Assembly (NCBI RefSeq): GCF_026314945.1
Contig: NZ_CP111121.1
Coordinates: forward strand, 1,302,001 to 1,366,000
DNA: 64,000 nucleotides
Source: Chryseobacterium fluminis
Lineage (GTDB): Bacteria > Bacteroidota > Bacteroidia > Flavobacteriales > Weeksellaceae
Direction of reading: 5' to 3'
Shown here: positions 1 to 10,900 of the stretch, piece after piece
Layout of the letters: each line of letters opens with the position of its first letter
How positions within the stretch are numbered: position 1 is the first letter of the stretch
Translations under genes and position numbers: made by a program
The notes under the pieces: model-generated
Databases searched by the model: none
What the model was told of the DNA's origin: nothing
What the model saw: only the letters and a program-made list of their open reading frames with translations

Positions 1-115
1 AAACTTAACTGAATTAGATAAGCATTAGGGTCCTGATCATATAAACTATGAAAAAGCAGTCCTTCCTGTAAAGGGCTTAATCTATAAATATCCTCTACAT
101 CATAAGAATGAGTGT
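1..115 (-). other. Start of a condensation domain of the D-C-L type (cut by edge)
   Basis: After the E domain the frame continues with EDIYRLSPLQEGLLFHSL, the usual opening of C domains that take a D-configured donor. Only about 38 residues are inside the window. Confidence 0.75.
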
Positions 116-3100
116 TTTGTTTGAAACTTTTTAATTCTTCATAACTCACCAGACCATTCAAACCATAATCAAATGGTGTTTTGATACGCTCTGTTTTTCC
201 TTCGCACAAAGCAATAATGTTAAGCAGAGCATCTTTAAAATTATTAATAATACTTTTAATAGTTTCTTCTTTATATCTATTGGCATCATAGCTCCATACA
301 AAGCTTAAAACGTCCCCCATAAGGTTTCCGTTAACCGATATCTTATTTGATATTTTGTTTTCCGAACCTATGCTTGCTCCTGTAGACTCTGCTGCAAAGT
401 CAAATAATCCTTTTTCGTTTTCCCCTGTTCCAAACTGTCCTAAATAATTAAATACGATTTGCTCAACATCAGTAGAGAGCTCAGATTGAATTTTTTTGTC
501 AGAAGATAAATAACGTAAAACTCCATAACCAATTCCTTTATTTGGAATACCGCGAAGGGTCTCTTTTGTTCTTATAATTGTTGCTGCAAGATCTTTCTCC
601 TCAGCCTGTAATAAAACAGGATATAGTGAAGTAAACCAACCTGCTGTTCTGCTCAGGTCTATCTCATCAAATAAATCCTCTCTTCCGTGCCCCTCTAAAC
701 CTATGATCATTTCAGATTTCCCTGACCATTTTGATAAACTTAATGATAATGCTGACAAGAGTAAATCATTTATTTCTGTACCAAAAGCATGATGACAATT
801 TTGCACTAAACTTTTTGTCTGTTGTTTGGTTAATGAAACACTGCAATTATTCGTTTCCGCATACGTTGTAATTCCGTCATAAGCAGTGTCCTGAGGCAGG
901 ATACTATTTTTTGCCGTTATGGATTTCCAATAAGAAAAATCAGATAACAGTTCTTCTGAATGGGCGTACTCTTTCAATCGTTGCTGCCATTGGCGGTATG
1001 ATGTTGTTTTTTCTTCTACAGAAACCTCATTACCAGACAGTAAAGAGGTAATATAAGAAGACAGATCTTCAACCATAATACGCCAGGAAACACCGTCTGT
1101 TGCTAAATGGTGTATCACCATAAATAATCGGTTGAATGGATCTGATGAAGGTGTTTCTATCAGAACAAACTTCGCAATTTCTCCTCTTTCAATGGATAAA
1201 TTTTCCTGATATGAGTTACAGATAGTAGTGATCTGATTACTAAACGGCTCATCATTTTCTGTTATAACTTCTAAAGAAAGACCTGGAAAATCAGAAATAA
1301 AAACGCCTTGGTATCCCTCCTCATTCTGCTCATATTTTAATCTTAGAACATCATGCTGCTTAACCAGATATCCTACTGCTTTATCAATGATTGTGGCATC
1401 AATATCTTTTGATACAGAAAATAATACAGATTGATTGTAATGGTTATGGTTATTAAATTTTCTTTCAAAAAAACACTGATTTATGGGCAGCAAGCCAACA
1501 GATCCTTTTAACAGGCCTTGTTCACTTATTGTGGCAATATCATTCTGTAGGTTTTGAGCAAGTTCCTGAATGGTTTGATACTTAAATATATCCCGTACTT
1601 TTAAAATAATTCCTTTCTTTTTGGCTCTGCTTACAAGCTGGATTGCCATAATAGAATCTCCTCCCATTGAAAAGAAATTATCCTGAACACCTATCTGTTT
1701 TGCTTTTAAAACTTCTTGCCAGATCAATGCTAATTCTATTTCTTCATGGGTACGGGGAGCTACATATTTTTCTGAAATGATCTCTGAAAAATCCGGAGTA
1801 GGAAGCGCTTTTTTATCAATCTTCCCATTTCGGGTCAAAGGCAGAGATTCTAACTTGACATAAACCTGTGGAACCATATATTCCGGTAGTTTCTGTGTAA
1901 GTTTTTTAATAACCTCATCTTTATCGAAATCTGCACCTACGATATAAGCCACTAATCGTTTTGAAGTATTCGGAGCTTCTTTTGCTAACACCACTACCTG
2001 GTCTACTGTATTGATATTTTTCAGCTGTGTTTCTATCTCTCCAAGCTCTATACGATGTCCTCTTATTTTTACCTGATCGTCTTTTCTTCCAATATATTCT
2101 ATCGTACCATCTGGCAGCCATCTTGCCAGATCCCCCGTCTTATAAGCTCTCTCTCCTTTTACGAAAGGGTTTTCTATAAATTTCTCTTTCGTTAAATCTG
2201 AACGGTTCAGATACCCCCTCGACACCTGAACACCGGACAAATACAACTCCCCCACAACACCAATCGGAACGATCTTTTCAGACTCACTTACTATATAACA
2301 CTTAGTATTACTTACGGGTTTACCTAGCGGAATTATAATTCCGGACCTATCCTGTGCATTAACAGTATGTAATAAAGAAGTGATTGAAACTTCTGTTGGC
2401 CCATATTTGTTAATAAAGTTGACTTTATCACCCCATTTATTGGCTAAACTTACAGAACAGTTCTCTCCGCCTGCGACCACACGCTTTAATTCCGGATAAT
2501 CTTTCTGGGGAATAATTTCAAGAAAACTAGGGGTAGCATGTAAATGAGTGATTTTATTCTCCCGGATGTATTCTCCTATTTTTTCTATATCTCTTATTGT
2601 ATCATAAGCAGGAATAAATAAAGTTGCTCCAGTGGAAATACTAATAAATATCTGTTCTGCAGAAGCATCAAAAACATAATTAGAAAAAAGAAGTATTCTT
2701 TCTTTTTCTTCTAAAGAAAAATAAGCAATCTGATGTTGAATATAGTTACTTAATCCTTGGTGTTCAATCAGTACTCCTTTAGGGGTTCCGGTTGTTCCTG
2801 ATGTGTAAATCGAATACACTAAGTCATCCATTGCTGGATGCTCAGAAATTGGGGCAGTAATGGTACTTAGTGAATTTTCCTGATCCAGGTATAGAGATTT
2901 TATTTCTTTTTTTATGTCAAGCAATTCAAGTAATGAAGATTCTGTTACAATAATTTTTGCTTTTGTATCCTCAATAATAAAATCAATCCGGTCTTTCGGA
3001 TTTGCCGGATCTATGGGTACATAGGCACCTCCTGATTTTATGATTCCCACTATCCCGACAAGCATTTCCAATGAACGATTTATACAAATAGGAACCAATT

Positions 3101-6100
3101 CTTCTCTTTCCAATCCGTTTTCTCTTAAAGAATGTGCTAATTGATTTGATTTCTCATCCAGTTCTCTATAGGTTAATTTCTTCTCTTCATACACTACTGC
3201 AATAGCATCGGGGTTTTCTTTTACTTGTTTTTCAAATAAATCCAATACCGTTACCTCAGAAAATTTTACATCCAACGCATTAAAATCATGCAGTAAAAGC
3301 TTTTCTTCTTCTTTAGATAAATAATCAACGGTATCAATACTTGTCTCAGTATTTTTTAATAACGATTCCAGTAATTGTTTGTAGTGGTTCATCAACCCTT
3401 CAATCATATGCTGATCGTAAACATCTGTATTGAATTTTACCTTCAATGAGATATAATCGCCTACCTCACCAAAATTAAAATCAAGATCGAATTTGGTTGC
3501 TATCGATCCGTAGTCAACAATATTTTCTATGTTTGTTACTTCACCTTGAGTTTGGTTATCATTAACATTATTTAAATTAATCAATATATCAAAAAGAACG
3601 CTTCTGCTTACATCTCTTTTTAATTTCAGATCTTCTACTAATTGATCAAATGGATATTGCTGATGCTCATACGCTTTAAAAGTCGTATTCTTTACACGTT
3701 CAAATAAGTCACTGAAATTTTCCTCAGGTTTAACCTGATTTCTTAATGCTATTGTATTAACGTAAAAACCAATTTGATTTTCCAGATCAATATGCTCTCT
3801 TCCTGCAACCGGGCTTCCAATAATAAAATCATCCTGAGAGGTATATCTGTAAAACAATGCATTTAAAGAAGCCACAAGCCCCATGAATAAGCTACCGCCA
3901 CGATCCTGGGAAAAAGTTTTTAATTGCTGTGATAATTCTTTAGACAAATATGTTCCTAGATGTTTACCGTTATTTGTTTTTAATAAAGGACGTTTTTGTG
4001 ATGAAGGCAGGTCTGTTAATGGCAGTTCGCCTAAAAACTGATTCATCCAGAATTCCTTAGAATCATTTGTTGATCCTTTGTCTAATTGCCATACGCTATA
4101 ATCTTTATATTGAATGTTCAATGGCAATAAATCAGCTGTTTTATCTTCCTTATAAGCGCTATAATAGGCCATTACATCATTGGAAAGCACATTCATAGAC
4201 CAACCGTCCCCGATGATATGATGCATATTGTAATAAAAAGCATAGCTATCTTCTGATAATTGTAATAATGCAGCTCTTAATAACGGGCCTGTTTGCAAAT
4301 TAAAAGGCTCACCAGCATCTCGTTTAAGATATTCCTTAATACTTGCTTCTTTATCCGTTTTTTCTCTAAAATCATAATAGCCGATTTCAAAATCCAGAGA
4401 TTCAACGGATAAAATCCATTGTCTTATTTCTCCGGCTTCATTTTCTTTAAAAACGGTTCTTAAAATTTCATGTCTTTCTATCGTAGACTGTACAGCACGC
4501 TTAAAACTATTACGATCAAAATCACCTTTCAGAATATGATAAGATGGCATATTGTAAGCTATAGAATTTTCTTCGTCCTGACTTAAAACCCATAGTCTAT
4601 GCTGTGCATTTGATAAAGGATAACTTTCCGAAACTACAGCTTTTTGAATTGACGCATGTCCTGATTTTCCAGATTGAGCGATCAGTTTTGCATGAGAAGA
4701 CAATGAAGTATTTTCATACAATTCACTAAAGCCCAGCTTTACCCCAAAAGCTTTTTGATAGCTATTAATTAGCTTACCTATTTTGATACTGTGCCCGCCT
4801 AAATCAAAGAAATCATCATTAATACCAATTCGGGTACTATTCATTAAGGTTTCCCATATAGAAACTAAATTCTTCTCTAAATCAGTTGTAGGGGCGATAT
4901 ATTCTACTCCACTCGATATATTGAATCCATCGGGATCAGGCAATGCTGCTTTATCAATTTTCCCATTACTTGTAAGTGGCATAGACTGCAACTGAATAAA
5001 TGAGTTCGGCACCATATAATTAGGAAGCCTTTGAGATAAGAAATCTCTTAATTCCGTTATCACTTCCTCCTGATTGGAAACAAAATAAGCAACCAGCTCC
5101 TTTCCTCCATCTGCCTCATAAACCTGGACTGTTACTTCCTGAATACCTTCTTTATCCATCAGTTGGCTTTTTATTTCTTCCAACTCTATTCTATAGCCGC
5201 GAATTTTTACCTGATGATCTTCCCGTCCCAAAAATTCTATTGTGCCATCCGCAAGCCATCTGCCAAGATCTCCTGTATCATACATTCTATCTCCTTCAAC
5301 AAATGGATTGGACATAAATTTTTCTCCTGTTAAATCCGGACGGTTCAGATAGCCTCTCGCAACGCCTGCTCCGCCTACATAAATTTTACCTGAAGCTCCC
5401 ATGGGTACAAGATTTAAAGCTTCATCTAAAATATAAGCAAAACTGTTTGAGATTGGTTTTCCCAACGGAATTGTTGTATAATCCGAATGATCTATTTCGT
5501 GTGTTAATGAAAAAGTAGTGTTTTCCGTAGGACCATATCCATTGTTGATCTTTATGCCCGGAAAGCTATTGAATACTTTTTTTACATGGTGCGGAGAAAC
5601 AACATCTCCACCGACAATTAACTGTTTTACATTTTTAAAAACCTCAATATTACTGTCGACAACGTAGCTAAACCAGGAAGCAGTCATCCAAAAACTGTCT
5701 ACGTTGTTTTTATTGATGATTTCTTCCAGTTTCTCAGTCTGCAATAAATCGTTCTGAGAAGCAAGGATGAGTCTTGCCCCATTTAATAGGGTTCCAAAAT
5801 ATTCAAAAATAGTGGCATCAAATGATATGGCTCCGGTACTTAACAGAATATTTTTTTGATTTAAAGGGAAATAAGAACCGGGTTTTACAAGTCTTATTAC
5901 ACTTCTATGCTCTACCATCACACCCTTAGGCTGTCCGGTAGTTCCGGACGTATACATTACATACGCTAAATCTGTCGGAGTATTTATTCTTTCCGGATTC
6001 GTATTTTTATATTTCTGGCTTTGCAGGGTAAATGCCGAAAATCTTTCTTCATCTAAAGTCACTTTGCTATTGCTGTCTTTTTCTATATAATCTACACGAT

Positions 6101-7952
6101 CCTGAGGGTAATTCGGATCAATCGGCACATACCCTGCACCGGCTTTTAATATTCCGAGAATGGCAACAATTAATTTTTCACTTCTTTCTAATTTAATACC
6201 AATCAGATCATCAGCCTGAATCGTATAGTTTTCTCTTAAATAATCTGCAAGCTGATTAGAAAGTTCATTTAACTGGTTATATGTCAATGCTTTGTTTTCA
6301 AAAACAACCGCTGTATGATCAGGTGTATTTTCAACCTGCTCCTCAAAAAGATCAATTATTGTTTTATCTTTCGGATAAGCAACTTCAGTGGCATTAAAGT
6401 CTTTTAAAAGTGTTTTTGTTTCAGGTTGTGATAGAAAGTTTATTTCATCAACTCTAATCTGAGGGCTTTTTACAACTTCTGCCAATAATTGTTTAAAATG
6501 GTTGATAAAACATACCATCATCTGATGATCATAAACATCAGTATTGTAAACGACTTCAAATTCCAAAGGCCCTCCCACATCTTTAGCACTAACCTCTATA
6601 TCAAATTTACCTATTGTTTCTCCAAAATCTATGATTTCATCTGATATTTCATTTACAGTACTCGTCTTGCTGTTTTCGAAATTATGCAATGTTACTATAA
6701 CATCGAAAATTAAACTACGGCTCAGGTCTCTTTTTAATTTTAGATCTTCAACTAAGCGGTCAAATGGATATCGTTGATGGCTATAAGCTTCTAAAGTAGT
6801 TCCTTTTATTCTTTGAAATAAATCCAGAAAACGATCTCCTGATTGAATCTCATTCCTTAATGCCAGAGTATTCACATAAAACCCCATTTGGTCTTCAAGA
6901 TCGATGTGATCTCTTCCTGCAACAGCGGTTCCTAATATTAAATCTTTTTTGGAAGTATATCTGTAAAATAATGCATTAAGAGCAGTAACCAACCCCATAA
7001 ATAATACTCCATCATTGTCCTGACAGAATTTTTTGAGCCCCTCTGAAAGCTCTCTTGACAGATAAGTACCCAGACGTCTCGCATTGTTTGTTTTAATTAA
7101 CGGACGTTTTTTTGAAGCCGGCAAATCGATAACAGGCAATTCTTTTGAAAATTGATTTAACCAATATTCTTTATGCCCTTTTGAAGCAGATTCCTCCAGC
7201 TGTGATAACTGCCAGGCGGCATAGTCCTTATACTGTATTCTAAGTTCCGGCAGATGTGCATCTCTGTCCTGCTGATATGCTTCATAATATGCTAAAACAT
7301 CACGAGACAAAATATTCATAGACCATCCGTCACTTATAATATGATGCATATTATAATAAAATACATAGCTGTCATTTGAAACCTGAAATAATACTGCCCG
7401 AATTAATGGCCCGTGAGCTAAATCAAAAGGCTTAACATTGTCCTCCTTTATATATTCTTTTACTTTAAACTCTCTTTCTTCATCTTTTCTAAAATCCTGA
7501 TAGTCAACAGTAAACCCCAATTCTTCTTTAGATAAAATCCATTGACGTATTTCTCCAGATTCATCCTCTCTAAAAACTGTCCTTAAAATTTCATGTCTTT
7601 CTATTGTAGAAAATATTGCTTTTTTGAAATTTTCTATATTGTAATTTCCATCCAATACGATATGCATTGGCATATTGTAAGCAAGGGATGTCTGGCTGAA
7701 TTGACTTAAAATCCAAAGTCTCTTTTGAGCATCAGATAAAGGATAATTTAAAAGTTTATCAACTGATTTTATTTCCTCATATTTTTTATTACCTGAATAT
7801 TTATGTAGAAATTTAATTAACTGTTCTTTATTGGTTTTAATTCTTTCCAGAGTATCTGTTTCTATTTCTTCATCATAACTTAACTCCAGTTTATCACTTA
7901 CCAATGAAAGATAAATATTTTTGCTTTCTAACTCTTTTATTAAATCTATCAT
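1..7952 (-). CDS. Non-ribosomal peptide synthetase, TubC-C-A-PCP-C-A-PCP-E-C (3' end beyond the window)
   Basis: The frame opens with ATG at 7952 and stays open to position 1, about 2650 codons; the C-terminus lies outside. Order by residue: TubC-type docking domain 1-52; C domain about 70-500 with HHIISDGWS starting at residue 203; A domain about 510-1000; PCP with GGHSI (phosphopantetheine Ser1055); second C about 1110-1550; A about 1560-2040; PCP with GGDSI (Ser2100); E domain about 2155-2600 with HHLATDGVSW; then the first residues of another C domain. It should extend the chain by Val and by an unassigned residue that is then epimerized. The start follows the TAA of the PKS gene by one base, so the two are probably translationally coupled. 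Release functions are not reached before the edge. The A-domain codes are read by eye, so substrates are tentative. Confidence 0.93.
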   Translation of the reverse strand, partial: MIDLIKELESKNIYLSLVSDKLELSYDEEIETDTLERIKTNKEQLIKFLHKYSGNKKYEEIKSVDKLLNYPLSDAQKRLWILSQFSQTSLAYNMPMHIVLDGNYNIENFKKAIFSTIERHEILRTVFREDESGEIRQWILSKEELGFTVDYQDFRKDEEREFKVKEYIKEDNVKPFDLAHGPLIRAVLFQVSNDSYVFYYNMHHIISDGWSMNILSRDVLAYYEAYQQDRDAHLPELRIQYKDYAAWQLSQLEESASKGHKEYWLNQFSKELPVIDLPASKKRPLIKTNNARRLGTYLSRELSEGLKKFCQDNDGVLFMGLVTALNALFYRYTSKKDLILGTAVAGRDHIDLEDQMGFYVNTLALRNEIQSGDRFLDLFQRIKGTTLEAYSHQRYPFDRLVEDLKLKRDLSRSLIFDVIVTLHNFENSKTSTVNEISDEIIDFGETIGKFDIEVSAKDVGGPLEFEVVYNTDVYDHQMMVCFINHFKQLLAEVVKSPQIRVDEINFLSQPETKTLLKDFNATEVAYPKDKTIIDLFEEQVENTPDHTAVVFENKALTYNQLNELSNQLADYLRENYTIQADDLIGIKLERSEKLIVAILGILKAGAGYVPIDPNYPQDRVDYIEKDSNSKVTLDEERFSAFTLQSQKYKNTNPERINTPTDLAYVMYTSGTTGQPKGVMVEHRSVIRLVKPGSYFPLNQKNILLSTGAISFDATIFEYFGTLLNGARLILASQNDLLQTEKLEEIINKNNVDSFWMTASWFSYVVDSNIEVFKNVKQLIVGGDVVSPHHVKKVFNSFPGIKINNGYGPTENTTFSLTHEIDHSDYTTIPLGKPISNSFAYILDEALNLVPMGASGKIYVGGAGVARGYLNRPDLTGEKFMSNPFVEGDRMYDTGDLGRWLADGTIEFLGREDHQVKIRGYRIELEEIKSQLMDKEGIQEVTVQVYEADGGKELVAYFVSNQEEVITELRDFLSQRLPNYMVPNSFIQLQSMPLTSNGKIDKAALPDPDGFNISSGVEYIAPTTDLEKNLVSIWETLMNSTRIGINDDFFDLGGHSIKIGKLINSYQKAFGVKLGFSELYENTSLSSHAKLIAQSGKSGHASIQKAVVSESYPLSNAQHRLWVLSQDEENSIAYNMPSYHILKGDFDRNSFKRAVQSTIERHEILRTVFKENEAGEIRQWILSVESLDFEIGYYDFREKTDKEASIKEYLKRDAGEPFNLQTGPLLRAALLQLSEDSYAFYYNMHHIIGDGWSMNVLSNDVMAYYSAYKEDKTADLLPLNIQYKDYSVWQLDKGSTNDSKEFWMNQFLGELPLTDLPSSQKRPLLKTNNGKHLGTYLSKELSQQLKTFSQDRGGSLFMGLVASLNALFYRYTSQDDFIIGSPVAGREHIDLENQIGFYVNTIALRNQVKPEENFSDLFERVKNTTFKAYEHQQYPFDQLVEDLKLKRDVSRSVLFDILINLNNVNDNQTQGEVTNIENIVDYGSIATKFDLDFNFGEVGDYISLKVKFNTDVYDQHMIEGLMNHYKQLLESLLKNTETSIDTVDYLSKEEEKLLLHDFNALDVKFSEVTVLDLFEKQVKENPDAIAVVYEEKKLTYRELDEKSNQLAHSLRENGLEREELVPICINRSLEMLVGIVGIIKSGGAYVPIDPANPKDRIDFIIEDTKAKIIVTESSLLELLDIKKEIKSLYLDQENSLSTITAPISEHPAMDDLVYSIYTSGTTGTPKGVLIEHQGLSNYIQHQIAYFSLEEKERILLFSNYVFDASAEQIFISISTGATLFIPAYDTIRDIEKIGEYIRENKITHLHATPSFLEIIPQKDYPELKRVVAGGENCSVSLANKWGDKVNFINKYGPTEVSITSLLHTVNAQDRSGIIIPLGKPVSNTKCYIVSESEKIVPIGVVGELYLSGVQVSRGYLNRSDLTKEKFIENPFVKGERAYKTGDLARWLPDGTIEYIGRKDDQVKIRGHRIELGEIETQLKNINTVDQVVVLAKEAPNTSKRLVAYIVGADFDKDEVIKKLTQKLPEYMVPQVYVKLESLPLTRNGKIDKKALPTPDFSEIISEKYVAPRTHEEIELALIWQEVLKAKQIGVQDNFFSMGGDSIMAIQLVSRAKKKGIILKVRDIFKYQTIQELAQNLQNDIATISEQGLLKGSVGLLPINQCFFERKFNNHNHYNQSVLFSVSKDIDATIIDKAVGYLVKQHDVLRLKYEQNEEGYQGVFISDFPGLSLEVITENDEPFSNQITTICNSYQENLSIERGEIAKFVLIETPSSDPFNRLFMVIHHLATDGVSWRIMVEDLSSYITSLLSGNEVSVEEKTTSYRQWQQRLKEYAHSEELLSDFSYWKSITAKNSILPQDTAYDGITTYAETNNCSVSLTKQQTKSLVQNCHHAFGTEINDLLLSALSLSLSKWSGKSEMIIGLEGHGREDLFDEIDLSRTAGWFTSLYPVLLQAEEKDLAATIIRTKETLRGIPNKGIGYGVLRYLSSDKKIQSELSTDVEQIVFNYLGQFGTGENEKGLFDFAAESTGASIGSENKISNKISVNGNLMGDVLSFVWSYDANRYKEETIKSIINNFKDALLNIIALCEGKTERIKTPFDYGLNGLVSYEELKSFKQNTHSYDVEDIYRLSPLQEGLLFHSLYDQDPNAYLIQLS
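150..4630 (-). other. NRPS module C-A-PCP-E, unassigned residue made D
   Basis: C begins at YPLSNAQHRLW. The A-domain pocket reads D-A-E-H-V-A-K-I-T-K, which matches no code I know but is 8/10 identical to the first module of the 4670-residue protein (D-A-E-H-I-A-K-I-S-K). The PCP has the GGDSI form typical of carriers before E domains. The E domain shows HHLATDGVSW, EGHGRE, PNKGIGYG and FNYLGQFG. Confidence 0.8.
4690..7750 (-). other. NRPS module C-A-PCP, predicted valine
   Basis: The C domain begins at YPLSDAQKRLW and keeps HHxxxDG. The A domain has the A3 core TSGTTGQPKG and A5 core NGYGPTE. The ten pocket residues read D-A-F-W-I-G-G-T-F-K, the standard valine code as I recall it. The PCP carries GGHSI near 4790. 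This is the first NRPS module after the PKS, so its C domain must accept a beta-hydroxyacyl chain from an ACP. Confidence 0.8.
7797..7952 (-). other. TubC-type N-terminal docking domain
   Basis: The first ~52 residues precede the C domain and have the TubC_N pattern: an amphipathic start (MIDLIKELESKNIYLSL), the DKLEL strand, then a helix with IKTNKEQLIKFL. Such domains bind a short tail of the upstream synthase protein. The expected partner is the C-terminus of the PKS encoded just upstream, which ends in KKYKTEI. Confidence 0.75.
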
Positions 7953-7953
7953 C

Positions 7954-10900
7954 TTATATCTCGGTTTTATATTTTTTTTCTTTACTATTTTTCTGAATCT
8001 CGATTAACTTATTAACCATATCAATTTCTTTGGCAAGTTCTTTAATCGTAGGTTTCTCAAAAAAATCTTCAATTGCCAGTTCTACATTAAAAGTTTTGTA
8101 AATACGGTTCGATAGTGTGATCGCCATCAATGAATTTCCGCCCAGTTCAAAGAAATCATCCTCAACACCAATATTCTTATAGCCAAATAATTCTTCCAAC
8201 AATTCACTTAATTTCTCTTCAACCGGCGTATCAGGTTTAGTATATGTATTCGTTAAACCGGATCTATCAAATTCATCACTTATTATTTCTGCCGGATTCT
8301 CAGTGTTTTCATCCGAATTTGTATCTAATTGATCTACCCATTTAGACAGCCTTTTATCCAGACTGCTGGTAGAGATAATAATTTGAGGCATATTCTCTAT
8401 GGATAAAACTCTCTCAAAAACATCTATAATATTTAATGAAGTTAGTAATCCACTTTTCGGATTTTCTTCAAAACCCAATCCATCATAGTTAACACTTATA
8501 CTGTTGGAAATTTTCCCGGTATAGGAGAAGTAATCCATAAAAGTATTTGCTGATGCATAAGCCCCGAATTCCTTTCCTCCTAATACTGAAGATAATGATG
8601 AAGAAAATAAACAAAAATCCAATGTTCTGTTCTTAAATATCTTTGCAAGTACCTGTACACCCTCAACCTTGGGTTCAAACTGTTTTTCACAATCTTCCAC
8701 TTTCAAAAAGTTAATACTTCTTAAAGATTTACCTTTAATAATTCCGGCGGTATGAATAATGCCATTGATCTGTCCATAGACAAGTTCTCCCTGCTGAATA
8801 ACTTTTTGGACATCGTTTAAATTAGTAATGTCCGCATGATAGTATTGCACATTTCCCAGCTTTTCTAAGGTTTGCAGACGGTCATAATTAACTTGTTTTT
8901 CATTGTCCATTGTTGATGAAAGAACTGTTCTTCCCAGTAAGATTAAAGATGCATTGTATTTTTCCAGTAAATATTTTGCGTGAACAAATCCTAAGTCTCC
9001 CAAGCCTCCGGTAATTAAGTAGACTCCTCCGTTTTTTATTTTTGTATTGCGCTCCAGTGGTTTTTCTATTTGGATCGGATTATAACTTCTTATCCATCTG
9101 CTGTTTAAACGATATGAAACAAACTTATCAAAAACTTTTGCCTGAATTTCACGAGTAATATTTTCAACAATTTCAGCTGTATCATCTGTAGGCACAACAT
9201 CAATATTTCTACAATTAACCAGAGGGTTCTCCTGCGTAATTACATTCATTAAGCCTAGGTTTGTCGATTTCAATGGATCTGTATTTTCATTACCAAGAAC
9301 CTTTTGCAGATTACTGGTTACCACTGCGAAATCCAAGGCTTCTTTTTGCTCCAGTTCATGAATGTTTTTAGCTATATGCAGTACACTATAAAAACCCAGT
9401 TCCTTATAAGTTTCTTTATCAGTACTGCCTGTTGATATTTCGTCGATATTGAATAAATGAATAATATGGGTAAGTTTTATTGTTTGATTTTTTAAATCTG
9501 CAAACAGCTTTTCATAAGTACTATAATCACTGATATTCAATTCATATTGGCAATCAGATTTCTTCTGAAAACGATCTCCTTTTCTTACTTCAATTATTTT
9601 ATCGGATTCTTTTTTTATTTTTTGCACTAATGATTCTCCATATCCAGAATCATCCATAAAAATCAAATAACATTTCTCCGTAGATTGATGATCAACATTT
9701 TTAACTAGTCTTGATGCTTTCCAGGAAGGTTCATAAAACCATTCTGAGATCGATTTCTTATCATTATTAAAATCAGAACCTGCCAGTTTTTCAAACGGAT
9801 TAACATGAGAAGCAAAAACATGTTTGTCAAAACGATAAGTGGGTGCCGGCATCTTATTACGGGTTTCATAAGAGTAATATTCTTTCCAGTTGACATCGGC
9901 CCCTGAACTCCATAAATACCCTAAGGATTCTGCCAGCTTCTGATTGTCATCCTTTGTTTCTTTCGGATGCCTTATTAAACCTACTGTTAAATTGTTTCCT
10001 TTATAATTTTCATTGAACTGGCAGAAAGTGGACAAGGCTTTTCCCGGACCTATTTCTATAAAGACAGAGTCTCCTTTTTTTAATAAATAGTCAATCCCAT
10101 CCGAAAAATGAACTGTTTCTCTTAAATGTCTAACCCAGTATTTGGGTGACATTGCTTCTTCGGGAGAAATTTCTTTTCCGGTAAGGTTGGATATAAATGG
10201 ATGTTGTGGCTTAGAGAAATTTATTTTAGAAAGCTCATTTTCATAATCATCCAATATAGAATCCATCATTTTTGAATGAAAAGCATGAGATGTTTTTAGG
10301 ATGTTATATGAAATCCCCTGTTCTGCCAATACTTTTATAAACTCCGCAATATCATTTTTGCTTCCTGATACTACTACAGAATTTTTCGTATTTAAAGCCG
10401 CAACTGATATATCACTGTTGATGTACGGTTTTATTACCTCGTAAGATAATCCTATCTCCAACATGTCCCCTTCTTCCACTTTACTCATCAAAGATGATCT
10501 TTTTACAAGGATGGATAAACCGTCTTCAAAAGAAAACACTCCGCTTATACAAGCTGCTACATATTCACCCAAGCTATGTCCTATCATATATTTCGGTGAT
10601 ATTCCCCATTTTAATAACAAGCTGGCAAAAGCATATTCAATTAAGAAAAGCAATGGCTGGGTGTATTGTGTTTTATTTATTAAAAATGGTTCAATTTTAT
10701 CATCGTTCTCATATCCTATTATGGCTTTATAATTTTCTCCGGTAAGGTTTTTTAAAATTTCAAATCCTCTGTCCATCAAAATCCTGAAATCCTGTTCGTG
10801 TACATACACCTCTTTTGCCATATTAAAATATTGGCTTCCCTGGCCAGAAAACATAAAGATTATATTTCTTTTAAGTTGCATTCTGGCAGTATTTACCTGC

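Noticed and set aside
1921..2121. A 66-codon minus-strand frame inside the second A domain of the leftmost NRPS.
   Set aside because: It is in a different frame from the A domain, which is intact through this region (A7 and A8 cores readable), so it is a chance overlap.
8420..9300. Dehydratase or enoylreductase in the PKS between AT and KR.
   Set aside because: The segment at residues 870-1125 fits the linker and pseudo-Rossmann half of the KR. No HxxxGxxxxP motif or NADPH site other than that of the KR is visible.
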